This document shows positions 1 to 11,000 of a stretch of 29,897 nucleotides of DNA, in pieces. The notes beneath the pieces are model-generated. The model did no database searches, was not told where the DNA came from, and was given only the letters and a program-made list of their open reading frames with translations. The DNA lies in NCBI GenBank assembly GCA_002104905.1, contig MCFE01000859.1, positions 1 to 29,897 on the forward strand, written 5' to 3'. Source of the stretch: Basidiobolus meristosporus CBS 931.73. Its lineage: Eukaryota; Basidiobolomycota; Basidiobolomycetes; Basidiobolales; Basidiobolaceae. A program made the position numbers and the translations under genes. Positions within the stretch are counted from its first letter, which is position 1. Every line of letters starts with the position of its first letter.

Positions 1-3000
1 ATGCAGTCCTCCAGTAACCAAACTGATTCAGATCTGTTGGGAAACTCCAGTGTCCAGTTGCACTGCCAGGCTTGCAACTGGACCCACCCATGAAAATCCA
101 GCATATCCAAGAGTCCTCCTTTGCCACAAAATCTATCCAGTCCTTGAGAATGCCTGTCAAAATCCAGATCCCTGACTCCAGTCCTGTCCCAGCCCTAGCC
201 CTGATTGATTCCGGTGCTTCATCCTGTTTCATTGACCAAGCCTTTGTCCAGAAGCACTCTATTCCTGTTACCTTGAAATCCTGATCAATCCAAGTAGAAT
301 TTATTGATGGAAGATCACTCTCCTCTGGTGCTGTTACTGAAGAAACATGCTTACTCCAGCTGTCCAGTACTGCTCACCAAGAAAGAATTGCCTTCAACAT
401 CATCAACTCACCACACTATCCTATTGTGCTTGGAAGCTCATGGCTGAGCTACCACAATCCAAGTATTGATTGGAAATCCAAGATCCTGTCATTCACCAGA
501 TCCCACCAAGTCAACTCCATTAAGTCTCCAGACCCTAATAACCGTGAAAAGACAGTTGCCAACTGTTCCACAGCCCAAGATACCTTGCCAGCTGAAGGAG
601 CCCCCTCAGCAAGCATACCAGCCAAGTACCAAGAGTTTGCCCATGTCTTTGACAAGAAGAAAGCAGAACTCCTCCCTGACCATTGGCCTTATGACTGCCC
701 TATTGACCTTAAAGATGGAAAAGTCCCTCCACTTGGCCCAATATATAACCTCTCCCAGCTGGAGTTGAAAGAACCCTATGATTATATTGAAGAAAACCTC
801 CAGAAGGGTTTTATTCAGCACTCCAAATCACCTGCTGGAGCCCCAATCCTCTTTGTCAAGAAGAAGGATGGCACACTCAGAATGTGTGTGGACTACCATG
901 CTTTGAATAAGATCACAGTCAAGAACCGCTACCCCCTGCCCCTGATCAACACACTGTTGGATTAGCTATCTGCTGCCCAAGTCTTCACCCATATTGACTT
1001 GAGAGGAGCTTACAATTTTGTCAGAATCAAGCGCGGTGTTGAATGGAAAACTGCCTTTCCCACAAGATATGGTCACTTTGAGTACAAAGTAATGCCATTT
1101 GGCCTTACCAATGCCCCTGCTGTGTTTCAACACATCATGAATGACATATTCCGTGAATACCTTGACCAGTTTGTGGTAATCTACCTTGATGATATTCTCA
1201 TATACTCCAAAAGCCAAGATGAACATGATGAACATGTCCAGAAAGTATTGAGAAAACTAGACTCTGCCGGTCTCTATGCCAAGCTAGAGAAGTGTGAATT
1301 TGACCAGAGAGAAGTAGAATTTCTTGGTTACCTCATCAGCCCTGAGGGAACAAGAATGGACCCAAAGAAAGTTGACTCAGTCCAATCCTGGAAAACTCCA
1401 AGCTCAGTCAAAAAAGTACAATCCTTCCTTGGATTTGCCTACTTCTATCGCAGGTTCATAGCCAACTACTCCAAGATAGTCACCTCTCTGACAATGCTTA
1501 CCCAGAAGAACACACCTTTTGCCTGGAATGAGGAGCAATCTAGCTCATTCAACCAACTCAAGAAATCTTTCCTGAAGGCCCCCCTGCTTGCCCACCCTGA
1601 CCTTGAGAAGCAATTCATAGTGGAGACTGATGCTTCTGATTTTGCCCTTGGTGCCATACTCTCCTAGTATGATGAGGACAATGTGTTGCACCCCATTGCA
1701 TTCTACTCTTGGAAGTTTTCCCCTGCAGAGATCAACTATGATATCTATGATAAGGAATTGCTTGCCATCATTGTAGCCTTTGAGCAATGGAGACACTGGA
1801 CTTGTTCCATCATTCCAGCTGATCATAGTGCCCAATAGTGCCATAGCATACCAAATGGTGCCTGATCATGCCACAGAGTGCCAGATGGTGCCATACAGTG
1901 CCAATTGGGGATCAAAATTGACATGCATATGACCCTAAAATATCAAATTAATAACAAAATGTACAGCACTTTCTGGCACTATGATCAATGGCACAATGAA
2001 ACAAGTCTACTACCTGGATGGTGCAAAACACAAAATCAAAGTTGTTTGTGACCATAAGAACCTTGAGTACTTTGCAACTTCCAGAGTACTAAGCCAGAGA
2101 CAAGCCAGATGGTCACTCTTCCTGTCCTGCTTTGACTTTACTATCACCTATAGACCTGGTGCAAAGCAAGGAAAGCCTGATGCCCTGTCCAGAAAAAAGG
2201 AATATGCCCTGGAAGAGGGAGATGATGCCTGTTGGCAAATGGAACACCCATTGCTGAGCAAGAAACATTTTGAGATTCTTGCCACCTAGTCCTCTAGTCT
2301 TGTCATCCCTTCATTCCTAGTAAGGATGTCAGAATCCCAAGCCTCTGATATGACTTCCAGCACCATCAAGAAATATCTGGAATCCCCAGTTGGGCCCCCT
2401 CCCAAGTTCCCAAACATCCAGAACCTGCATTTGGTAAACAACCTCATCTACCACAAGCAGCAGCTTTATGTCCCAGACCTTGCCACCCAGCTAGACATCA
2501 TTAAGTCTTGGCATGATTCAATGGCTGCAGGCCACTTTGGTACTGCCAAAACCTTGAATGCTATCAAAAGAGATTTCTGGTGGCCTGGAATTATAACTCT
2601 TATCAAAGAGTACATTCTGACCTGTGATATTTGCAACTGTGCAAACCAGCCAGACACCGGCCCTATGGACTTCTTCAGCCCTTGCCTATCCCAGAACACC
2701 AATGGTGATCTATATCTATGGACTTCATTACTGACCTCCCTGAGTCATGTGGCTTCAATGCTATACTTGTAGTGGTTGACTGGCTGACCAAGATGGCTCA
2801 CTTTATCCCTTGCTGTAAGAACACTGATGCAAAAGAAACTGCTGCTTTAGTCCTGAAGAATATTTTCTGCCTTGATGGTATCCCCAGTGATATTGTGTCA
2901 GATAGAGGCCCACAGTTTGTGTCCAAGTTTTGGAAACACTTCATGCAATACCTTGGTGTTCAAGTCAAGCTCTCTACTGCCTTCCATCCACAGTCTGATG

Positions 3001-3799
3001 GCCAGACTGAAAGAATCAGACAGATTCTAGAGCAATACCTCTGGTGCTATATCAATTACCAGCAAGACAATTGGGTTGATCTACTCCCTGTTGCTGAGTT
3101 TGCCTACATCAACTCAAGCCATAGTGCAACCGGTTTTACACCATTCTATGCAAACTATAGATTCCACCCTCAGTTTGATATCCAGATTCCAACAAACCCA
3201 ATGAGCCCACATGCGGCTGAACATGCCCAAGCAATCCAGGACATCCAGAATACCCTCAAGGAAGAACTATCCATAGCTCAGGAAAGCTACAAGAAATTTG
3301 CCAATCAAAACAGCATCCCAGCCCCAATCTTAATGAAGGAGATTCTGTATGGTTGCTCAGAAGAAACATCAGCACCAACCACCCTTGTGACATGTTGGAT
3401 TTCAAGAAACTTGGTCCCTTCCAGATCAAGAAGAAGCTTAGCCCTATAGTATATCAGCTACAGTTACCAGCAAGTATGAAAATCCATGATACTTTTCATG
3501 TGTCCCTCCTGGAGCCGTATGGTAGGAACACTAGGCCAAACCGGCAAGAAGCAAAGCCCCAAGCCATCCAGGTTGACCAACATCAAGAATTTGAAGTTAA
3601 ACAGATTCTAGACTCCAAGTATATCCGGTCAAAGCTGTGCTACTTGGTAGACGGGATTGGTTATGGTCCAAGTGACCAAACATGGGAACCAGCTACCCAT
3701 CTCACTAATTGTCAAGAACTAGTTACCCAGTTACACCACCAATGTCCTGCAAAACCTGCCCCAAAGGGAAACAGAGCTTCACCTGGAAGAGGAGAATAG
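1..3799 (+). pseudogene. Decayed Ty3/Gypsy chromovirus pol (protease-RT-RNase H-integrase-chromodomain), 5' end outside window
   Basis: The order protease, RT, RNase H, integrase, chromodomain is that of a fungal chromovirus. Visible motifs are the aspartic protease DSGAS (about 207-221), RT with VDYHALNK and the catalytic YLDD near 1182-1193, an RNase H start (ETDASDFALG, about 1624-1653), an H2C2 zinc-binding region (about 2507-2640), the integrase core with D of VVDWLTK, D of SDRGPQF and E of DGQTERI (about 2770-3020), and a C-terminal chromodomain ending in WEPATHL (about 3590-3710). It cannot make one protein: in-frame stops lie at 282-284 (TGA), 963-965, 1665-1667 and 2287-2289 (TAG), frameshifts lie near 2690 and 3345, and a 214-nt insertion splits RNase H at 1797-2010. 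The gag region is not in the window. A polypurine tract at 3785-3796 precedes the 3' LTR. Family assignment is secure; inactivity is read directly from the stops. Confidence 0.93.
1797..2010. mobile_element. MITE-like inverted-repeat insertion inside the Gypsy RNase H region
   Basis: The Gypsy reading frame stops after the RH codons at 1796 and resumes at 2011 with YLDGAKHK. The extra 214 nt begin near GACTTGTT and end near AACAAGTC, and about 35 nt at each end form an imperfect inverted repeat. Within it a 13-bp inverted repeat is perfect: TGATCATAGTGCC at 1820-1832 pairs with 1975-1987. The interior is full of GTGCC/TGCCA subrepeats and has no coding capacity. This looks like a non-autonomous DNA transposon, but a target-site duplication could not be resolved and the superfamily is unknown. 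Confidence 0.6.
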
Positions 3800-4287
3800 T
3801 GTCATGATCACATGACCGCCATGAACACCCATGCCAAGTTTCAGCTTCCTAGCTCAATTTCTAAGAGATTCCTTCTGGAACCTTCTACCACCTTCCAGAA
3901 AGATCCTGACCATTCCAAACCCTTGTTACACAATGGAACATTCCATGGAAGCTTCCTATCGTATTTTTCATAGTCCAGTGCCATATATGGAAATACCAGG
4001 TCACATGACTTAGTCACATGATCAGGTGACCCAATCCATTTTCCCATCCTGTCTCAGTGCCTTGCCTTCTATATTATTATCCCCAGCACATTGCTGTGCC
4101 TCACCCCACAACCCCATTAGTATTAGCCAATATCTCTTGGCATCAGTATAACTGGAAAGTATATATAGTCCTATCCCCCCTTAAGTATTCCTCAGTCTGA
4201 TAAACACAGGTCTTGAATAAACAGCCTTGCCTTGTTGATCCACACCTAAGTCCTTTCCTGGTCCTGCCTTGCCTAGCCCTACTCTAG
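3800..4287 (+). repeat. 3' LTR of the Gypsy element
   Basis: It starts with TGTCATGATCACATGAC directly after the polypurine tract GGAAGAGGAGAA (3785-3796) and the end of the pol reading frame. A TATA-like run TATATATA lies near 4159-4167 and an AATAAA signal at 4216-4221, as expected for the U3-R region of an LTR. The right edge is not certain because Copia sequence starts at about 4289, so the LTR may be cut by that junction. No 5' LTR is in the window for comparison. Confidence 0.7.
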
Positions 4288-4288
4288 A

Positions 4289-4486
4289 GATCCAACTTTT
4301 CATGCTAGAACTAAGCACATATATATTAGACATCACTTCATACATGAAGCTATAGAGAATAACTTAGTGAGCTTAGTTTGCTGTCCTTCAGATGAAACAA
4401 TTGCAGACATATTTACCAAACCATTAGCTAGCAACAAGTCTGAATATCTTAGGTCAAAATTTGAACTAGTCAGTCAGGATGTCTGA
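4289..4486 (+). pseudogene. Displaced C-terminal fragment of Copia pol (RNase H end)
   Basis: An open stretch of 65 codons plus a TGA stop encodes the conserved Copia C-terminus, with HARTKHIYIRHHF, then ADIFTKPLA and a YLRSKFELV-like end. This segment normally follows the RNase H domain. Here it lies in front of RT/RNase H sequence, and a second copy stands in its proper place at about 5515-5654. The junction falls after GAACTAGTCAGT, where the downstream copy diverges, so this is an end fragment of another copy joined to the interior of the next one, probably by unequal recombination. Confidence 0.8.
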
Positions 4487-5654
4487 TTTAGGAGTACTCA
4501 GTTACTACTTAGGGATAAGGTTCTCCCTAAACAGAAGTACCCAGACTATCACCCTACGCTAATCCAAGTATATTCAAGATATACTAAAGAAGTACCCAAT
4601 GGAAGACTGTAAACCAGCAGCTACCCCAATGGAAACAAACCTTGACTTAGTCAAAACTCAACTAAATCATGAGAGCTTGGTGCCATCTGAAAGCCCTGAC
4701 TTTTCTTATCAATATATGGTCAGTAGTTGGATGTATATTATGCATGGAACACATCCAGATATCTCATATTCAGTGGGGGTTGTCAGCCAACATAATAAGA
4801 ACTATGGATCTGATCATATTGCAGCAATTAAATGGATTTTTAGATACCTAAAAGGAACTGCTCATATCTGCTTAAGATACACTTATAAGAATTCAGAACA
4901 GGATCTGGTGGGATACTCTGATGCTGATTGGGGATGAAATTTGGAAGACAGAAGATCTACCACAGGATACACCTTTCTTTACTGCAAAGGAGCAATTTCA
5001 TGGAATTCAGGAAAGCAACCAACCATTGCACTTTCTATCACAGAGGCAGAGTACATGACAGCCTGTGAAGCTACAAAAGAGGCAATGTGGCTAAGAAAGC
5101 TTTTTACAGATTTAGTGCTGTAAGAGTCTTGGAGATATTGGAAGTGATTGGAGAACAAGTAGATTATGTGGTTTTCACTTAATGATTTATTGAATGTAAA
5201 AGTAGTATTTATACTTTTACCTGGTCTTGTCATTACAAACATGTAGAATAGGTTAAGGAAGGTCCCAAGAACATGTGTGCAAAGTTTGGGGCTGTTTGGA
5301 CAACTTATCTAATTTTCATGTTCTGGGTAAATATTCTAAGTAAATCTCTACAAGGAATTTGGTCAGTACTCTCTAGGATTTGAAGGTGATGATCTAAGTG
5401 ACTAAGTTAGGTGAATATTTAGGTGGAAATACAAGTTTTTACAACATTTAGGCCTATGTCAAAAAACGCCTATTACTTCATTTCAAGATAATCAAGCATA
5501 TATATTATTAAATAGAAATCCAACTTTTCATGCTAGAACTAAGCACATAGATATCAGACATCATTTCATAAATGAAGCTATAGAGAAAAACCTAGTTAGC
5601 TTAGCTTACTCTCCTACAGATGATATGATTGCAGACATATTTACCAACTATTAG
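4479..5654 (+). pseudogene. Copia-type pol, RT C-terminus and RNase H, split by a nested solo LTR
   Basis: The reading frame starts with MSDLGVLSYYLG, a Copia RT landmark, and runs through DCKPAATPM, YSDADWG and the RNase H motif SITEAEYMTACEA. It is broken by TAA at 4560-4562 and TGA at 4935-4937. At 5115 it is interrupted by an inverted LTR and resumes in the same frame after the duplicated TTTAG (5447-5451), continuing through DNQAYILLN, HARTKHIDIRHHF and ADIFTN to a TAG at 5652-5654. Removing the insertion and one copy of the duplication restores continuity, so the LTR entered a once-contiguous pol. A purine-rich stretch at about 5712-5724 precedes the LTR at 5725. The 5' half (gag, protease, integrase) is absent. 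Confidence 0.88.
5116..5446 (-). mobile_element. Nested solo Copia LTR, inverted, with TTTAG target-site duplication
   Basis: The 331-bp segment is the reverse complement of the LTR type at 5725-6074 and 10647-10995. Its ends are TG...CA when read on the minus strand. It is flanked by perfect TTTAG duplications at 5111-5115 and 5447-5451 and sits inside Copia pol. A complete element must have inserted here and then recombined LTR to LTR. Confidence 0.88.
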
Positions 5655-5724
5655 CCAGAGACAAGTTTGAATATCTTAAGTCAAAATTAGAACTAGTCAG
5701 TATGAATATCTAGCTGAGTGGGAG

Positions 5725-6074
5725 TGTTCTAAAAATTTGAAATTCCACCTAAATATGCACCTAATGTAGTCACTTAGATCATTACCTTCATATCCTAGAG
5801 AATACTGACCAAATTCCTTGTTGGGATTTACTTAGAATGTTTTCACCAGAATACCAGGTACCCAGAACATGAAAATTCTCAAAGTTGTTCAAACAGCCCC
5901 AGACTTTGCACACATGCTCTTGGGATCTTCCTTAATCTATTCTGCATGTGCTCTATGCCAAGACCATGTAAAAGCATAAATACTACTTTTACATTCAATT
6001 AATTATTAAGCGAAAACCACATAATCTACTTGTTCTCCCAGATCACTTCCAATATCTTGAAGACTCTTACAACA
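5725..6074 (+). repeat. Copia LTR, probably the 3' LTR of the 4479-5654 element
   Basis: It starts TGTTCTAAAAATTTG after a purine-rich tract and ends CTTACAACA. It shares landmarks with the other LTRs: CACCTAAATAT near the start, CAGGTACCCAGAAC, CCAGACTTTGCACACAT and CACTTCCAATATCTTGAAG near the end. Its orientation agrees with the upstream pol. Downstream bases do not show a clear target-site duplication. Confidence 0.78.
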
Positions 6075-6164
6075 GTTAGATCCATCCAACTTATCAGCAA
6101 TGGGAAGATTTTGGTAATAGCAGTAATGGACATCTTAGAGAGGTACAGCTTGGGGTGCCTAGCA

Positions 6165-6512
6165 AGGTATAAGAGTTTTGAAGATATTGGAAGTGACCAG
6201 CAGAGCCAGTATAGTGCAAGGTTTTCACTTAATGATTTATTGAATGTAGAAGTAGCATTTTTATTTTTACATGGTCTTGGCAAAGCAAAAATCTGAAATA
6301 CATTCATGAAAGACCCAAGAGCATGTATTCAAAGTTTGGGGCTCTTTGGACAACTTTGAGAAACTTGATGTTCTGGGTACCATGTTTTTGATGAGAATAT
6401 TTGAAGTAAATCCTGATGGGGGATTTGGTCAGAATTCACTAAGATTTATAGGCAATGATCTAAGTGATCAAGTTAGGTGAATATTTAGGTGTCATTACAA
6501 ATTTTTGCAACA
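6165..6512 (-). repeat. Diverged inverted Copia LTR
   Basis: The reverse complement matches the LTR family along its length, including the CACTTCCAATATCTTC end and the CACCTAAATATTCACC start. The left edge is degraded and was placed by alignment; the right edge ends in GCAACA. No target-site duplication is evident. With 5725-6074 it makes a large inverted repeat about 90 bp apart. Confidence 0.72.
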
Positions 6513-6529
6513 AAAGCTATGTGCATGTT

Positions 6530-6760
6530 TAGGTGTAATCACCAAATTCACAGCAGCATCTACTTGACTTAGCAGCTCCTCATTAACTAGTGCCAGCTCC
6601 AGTCTCATAATAGTACACTTCAGATCAAATGTTTGTCATCATGCAGCCATTGATTGGTCAATCTTCTGTTGACATTCAAAAAGCATTTCTGGACTTGATA
6701 ACTGGGTTGTAATTTTGGTTCTTGACTCCTAGGCCATAACACATCCTTAACACCTTTGGG
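6530..6760 (-). pseudogene. Possible decayed retroelement coding remnant
   Basis: On the minus strand one frame reads as protein-like sequence with Leu/Glu-rich character (for example MRLELALVNEELLSQVDAA) but holds an early TAG and other stops. It lies directly upstream, in that orientation, of the inverted LTR at 6165-6512. It could be a relic of the internal region of that element. No family is recognised, and the call rests on amino-acid character alone. Confidence 0.25.
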
Positions 6761-6849
6761 GTAGTCTATGGAGGATGTTTATTGGAGTTTCTATATCAGT
6801 AGTGCGCACCCTTAGATATTTGACTATTCATAGTCAGATCTTTTTGGTG

Positions 6850-8300
6850 ATTGTTTAGGGTAGATGTTTCGTTGAAGATCACATTTTATTTCCCTTGGAT
6901 GATATTGGCACTCAAGGATCAAGGACACTTCTCAGAGATGACTCTGAATGGGCTTACCGATGGACCAATTGAGCCTCAGAAGCAAGCAGCAACGTGGGTC
7001 GGAATGATGGGAGACTGGGCTTGGATCATTCCTGAAGGGTTCCAAGCCCCTTGCAACAATCGAGTGGAATGAATATGATTTGGTGGCAACTCGTCAGGCA
7101 TAACCCCGAACTATCGGCCACCTATCTCCTCCCCTGCCCCACCACCCAACTGGACAGAGCTCCGTCGACCCATCATCGGTTATGGTTCAGGTGCCAGCAA
7201 CGACCGCGTCTAAAGCGGATGGCCTTTTTCCAGAGGATTGGGAAGATAATCAACCGGTTCATACAGAAGAATTCTCGAGGCCAGGTACCAAATCGAACAA
7301 GGGAACCCCATCTCGTGAAGAACCAATCGGGGAATCAAGCCCTCGGATCATGTGAGCCAACAGGAGCGAAGCAGCCTTCTCGCGACAGCGGCGGCATATG
7401 TGGCGTTCCCTCAGCCCCCGCATCTTGTGAGAATTGCCGGTGGTGTAAACATGGCAGGCCCGAAGGACGATACGGGAGAACCTCACCCCAACCCTTGCCA
7501 CTGGTCGTTGGAGAAAGCCCGTTTGCACCCAAGTCATGTTCTGCTCGGTGGGGACTTCACAACCCACCTCCAAATCGGGTCCAAGCCACGAAGGGCGTGG
7601 GTAACTAAATTCTGGGCCACCTTTGACCAATTCGGGTTGGTCAAACGTGTACGTATGTTTAGACTACGAGACTGGGACGGGTGCCACCGTCGGCAGGATA
7701 TGATTGGCCAAGAAGGAAAGATCTTCCTGAGAATCGTTCCCGTGAATCAGGAAACAGGTGTCTGATTCACCAAACTGACAACACCCGTCTCATTCCATTC
7801 CATATACGGATCACGTGAAGTGTCCATGAGGGGAGGAGGGGGGCTCAGTGCTCACCCAGCCAGTTCCACTGATGATTATTAATCGATTCTCAATCGAACC
7901 TTATCTGAAGAGAGACGTCTCTCGCCGGCCATCTGGTGAATAGGAGCCCTAGATCTCACAAGGGAGCTCTGAATCTTGATGGAATCCTAGTTGGGATGCC
8001 CAACTGGGGGGCCAAGGAAGGTTAACTTGGAATAGAATTCCCAGCTTGGTCGAGACAGACCGACGAAGGTTGCGATAGTGGCCTAGGGTTGGGTGGCCGG
8101 ATATAAGTATTGGTAGAGGTTCTACGGCCACCAGGAGAGAAGACGCTTAACTGGAGCCAAGTATTGGGGAGCGGTTGGCGGTGGCAAGAGTCATTGAAAT
8201 AAATGCAACCATGTGGTGATAAGTAACTGGTGATTTATTCATTTATATCTCGATTTATACATATTTATCTGGCCGGATGGGTTCTGACCAATAAGAGGGA
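6850..8300. other. No recognisable gene
   Basis: Base composition rises compared with the retroelement block to the left. Open frames of up to about 185 codons exist on both strands around 7050-7765 but overlap each other and have no recognisable motifs. The right end (about 8200-8318) is probably the 3' UTR of the minus-strand gene that follows, with an AATAAA signal on that strand near 8236-8241. Confidence 0.4.
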
Positions 8301-8318
8301 GGTTGAGCCCAAGGTTGC

Positions 8319-8550
8319 TTAATAGCTGATGAACACGCTATCAGTCTTCTCCCAAGTCAGCATCTCATCACCCTTGGTCCAACGGAAGGCATACCAGCCG
8401 GACAGGGCGGTGGTGGCACCAATCAGCGAGTATTTGGGGAGCTATTCAATTGAAGACGCATGAGCTCGTGGACATGGTCAGTATTCGCTAGAACAAATCA
8501 CGACTTACTTGTTGACGAGAGATGGAGGTTAGGCGGGTTAGGAGGCTCAT
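8319..8550 (-). CDS. Two-exon small protein, mitochondrial-type N-terminus and one hydrophobic segment
   Basis: Exon 1 (8509-8550) encodes 14 residues from an ATG; exon 2 (8319-8441) encodes 40 residues and a TAA stop. The 67-nt intron (8442-8508) has a GTAAGT donor, a CTGAC branch site and a TAG acceptor, phase 0. The 54-aa product starts MSLLTRLTSISRQQLPKYS: basic, Ser/Thr-rich and without acidic residues, like a mitochondrial presequence. A short hydrophobic stretch (LIGATTALSGWYAF) follows, then a charged, Trp-rich C-terminus ending SVFISY. I infer a small mitochondrial inner-membrane or respiratory-complex accessory protein, but no family is recognised. The good intron signals and the frame kept across the splice argue that it is a real gene. 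Confidence 0.72.
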
Positions 8551-10640
8551 GGTCTACTTGGAGGGTTTTTTGGGTCGGCGGTAGGTGTTGACGGTTAACT
8601 TGAGGGGCCCATCCTGAGACTGGATCCATTTTATAGCACGTCGACCGTGGGTTCCGATCTCAGCTGACCTGACAGAGACTAGCCCAGAATATGGATCTCG
8701 AAGATTCCAGGTCTAGTGCGGACTCTACACCAAGTTTAATTCCTCAGTTACTGGTTTTGGTGGATCGGCTGTGCTTTGTGACGTCACCCCAAATATGTAG
8801 TAGGCAGTAGGGCCGCCTCGTAGGGGATTTGCCGTTGGAAACGGATGGTACTTTTCAGGACAGATTGAAGATGCACGAACTCCGTGCGTAAGGATGGGCC
8901 CGGTAGATACAACGGTGCTCCACACCGAGGTCAGTATCCGACATTCATTTTCTTCTCCAAACGCCACCGGAAAATTCATTTGCCTGTCTCCGTTGAGCCA
9001 AGACGGCTACCCTAGTTGTTGGAGTTAAGGTTGGCGATGTGGAGTAATCTGGGCTTTACGGAGACTGGGACGAATCCGAAATTCGCCAGATGAATGCATC
9101 CTTCGGCGACCAAGGTTACTCCCCAAAGAGACACAGTCTCAGCTCCCCTATTGGCAGCTGAGATACATTAGCGGTACTGCGCATCCAACCGACTATATAA
9201 TAAAAGCCACTGATGACCGACCTTTTGCTTCCTAGTGGGTCCATTGCCTTGAGTTAGGCGGTTGTTGATGTAGCGGCTGACCTTCATCACCATCCTTGGT
9301 CCTCTCAGGAACCCCCCCCTCAGGGAGGGTACTTTTATCGCCCATGGCCCAAAAAGGGAAACGTATGTCTTCGATCTGCTTACAAGTAAGGCGATAGAGA
9401 GGTGTACACAAACCGGAATTGGGTTGTGAGTGGAAGCGTGGCTTGGATGCTGATATGATTTCGGCAATTCAGCGGGTCTCACCTCGGGACACATTAGCAT
9501 TAATACGGGATACTTGGACTGTGTGTGGGGGCGATGGATATCGCTGCAAACACGATTTACAAATAGAAAAGGTCAGGGTGGCGAGTAAGCCAAGGTCTAT
9601 TCAGCCATCGTCAACGGACCAAACCCTACCTGGTTGACTGTAGAGCTGTCACACTGTCAAGCCATGGTTCAGAATCCTAGGCGCTCTCTTCCACTATGTT
9701 GAACACAAATTAGACTCAGTGGAATTTGTAGTTGCCATGAAACCCCCATAGTTCTGCCCATGCAACCAGAGTATGTTCATTGGAGCAGTACAGGATGCCT
9801 ACCAACGTGAGGTATTATGCAAAGCTAGTATATTGATCTCAACTTGGCATACTCCCTAATCAGATGTATAGGAGCACCACAAAATTCATTATCAAAGAGA
9901 GGTAATATGCCCCCTAGTTAGCTGTATCCTAGTAGAATTAGGGCCCATACAGTGAAGTTATTGGGTTATGTAATGATATCAACCCTCAGCAGTGTATGCT
10001 AACTGACAAATGATGGATATTCAATAGAAGTATAAGTCAAGGGTCCACCTCAGCTGGTTACTGCCTTACAACACAAATATCCCATATGTCTGTATTGCAC
10101 CAAGTCATTCTCACAACTGGATTTATTACTTGGCCAACTTGCCCCCAAGAGTTAAGACCAGCAATATGCCAGCACAATATCAGCATAATATCAGCAGAGT
10201 TCTAAGCTTCTTTAAACTTACAACTATCAATATCTTAGGTTCAACGAATTGGCTGATAAAAAGAGATATTTTCCAGGAGAGGAATAGACTAAGTAACTTT
10301 CATGCCAAATCTGGACATAAGCTACTCACTACTTCCACTCAGATTAACAACTAAAAACCGCAAGGAAAATGCCAGCTGAATGTTGGCAGTACACCATTAG
10401 AATACAAACAGATTGTCAGTTGAATTCCTAATATAAGATTTCCATAGGGCTGCTACCAAGTATTATATCTAATTCTGCTGAACAGAACCTTGGATATGTC
10501 AGGATGGCACACAGTAAACTTACTGGGACCAATTGTGGTACCTCAATGCACTTTGTTAGATAACTGAACTGGTGAATTTTCAGTCATTTGTGCCTGCTGA
10601 GTGAATTGAAAAGGCATAGGAGCCTTAAGTGACTTCAAGT
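8551..10640. other. No recognisable gene; promoter side of the small gene, then AT-rich sequence
   Basis: The first few hundred bases are presumably 5' UTR and promoter of the minus-strand gene ending at 8550. Frames of 70-110 codons on both strands (for example minus 8725-8979 and minus 9168-9500) have no recognisable motifs and look random. From about 9640 the sequence becomes AT-rich and resembles old transposon debris, without a clear family match. Confidence 0.4.
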
Positions 10641-10646
10641 AGAGAC

Positions 10647-10995
10647 TGTTGTAATTATGAGGTTGTCACCTAAATATTCATGCTAACTTAGTCACATAGA
10701 TCTTATTTTGTGATTAGCATTCAGTCCCAACCAAATTTCCTGTTGGGAATTTCTTGGAATAATTTGACTAAATTATCAGGTACCCAGATTATGACCTTTC
10801 TCAAAGTTGTCCTAAAGACCCCCAACTTTGCACACATACTCTTGAGACCTTCTTTAGCAAACTCCAAATGTTTGTTTGCCTTGATTTATCAGAGGTATAA
10901 ATACCATACTTTTGATCAATAAATCTACAACTGAACAACATGTAAATCCTCTAGTTGTCCACATCACTTCCAATACTCCTCAGAATATTGCAACA
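10647..10995 (+). mobile_element. Solo Copia LTR with GAGAC target-site duplication
   Basis: This 349-bp sequence starts TGTTGTAATTATG and ends ATTGCAACA. It matches the LTRs at 5725-6074 and (inverted) 5116-5446 along its length, including CACCTAAATATTC, CAGGTACCCAGA and CACATCACTTCCAATA. Perfect GAGAC duplications lie at 10642-10646 and 10996-11000. An internal TATAAATA near 10896 is the likely LTR promoter. No element body adjoins it. Confidence 0.9.
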
Positions 10996-11000
10996 GAGAC

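Noticed and set aside
6026-6307. Frames of about 90 codons on both strands spanning two Copia LTR edges
   Set aside because: They run across LTR boundaries and arise from the inverted LTR pair, not from a gene.
7259-7765. Overlapping frames of 120-185 codons on both strands
   Set aside because: No domain, no splice pattern and competing frames on both strands; more likely chance in GC-richer DNA.
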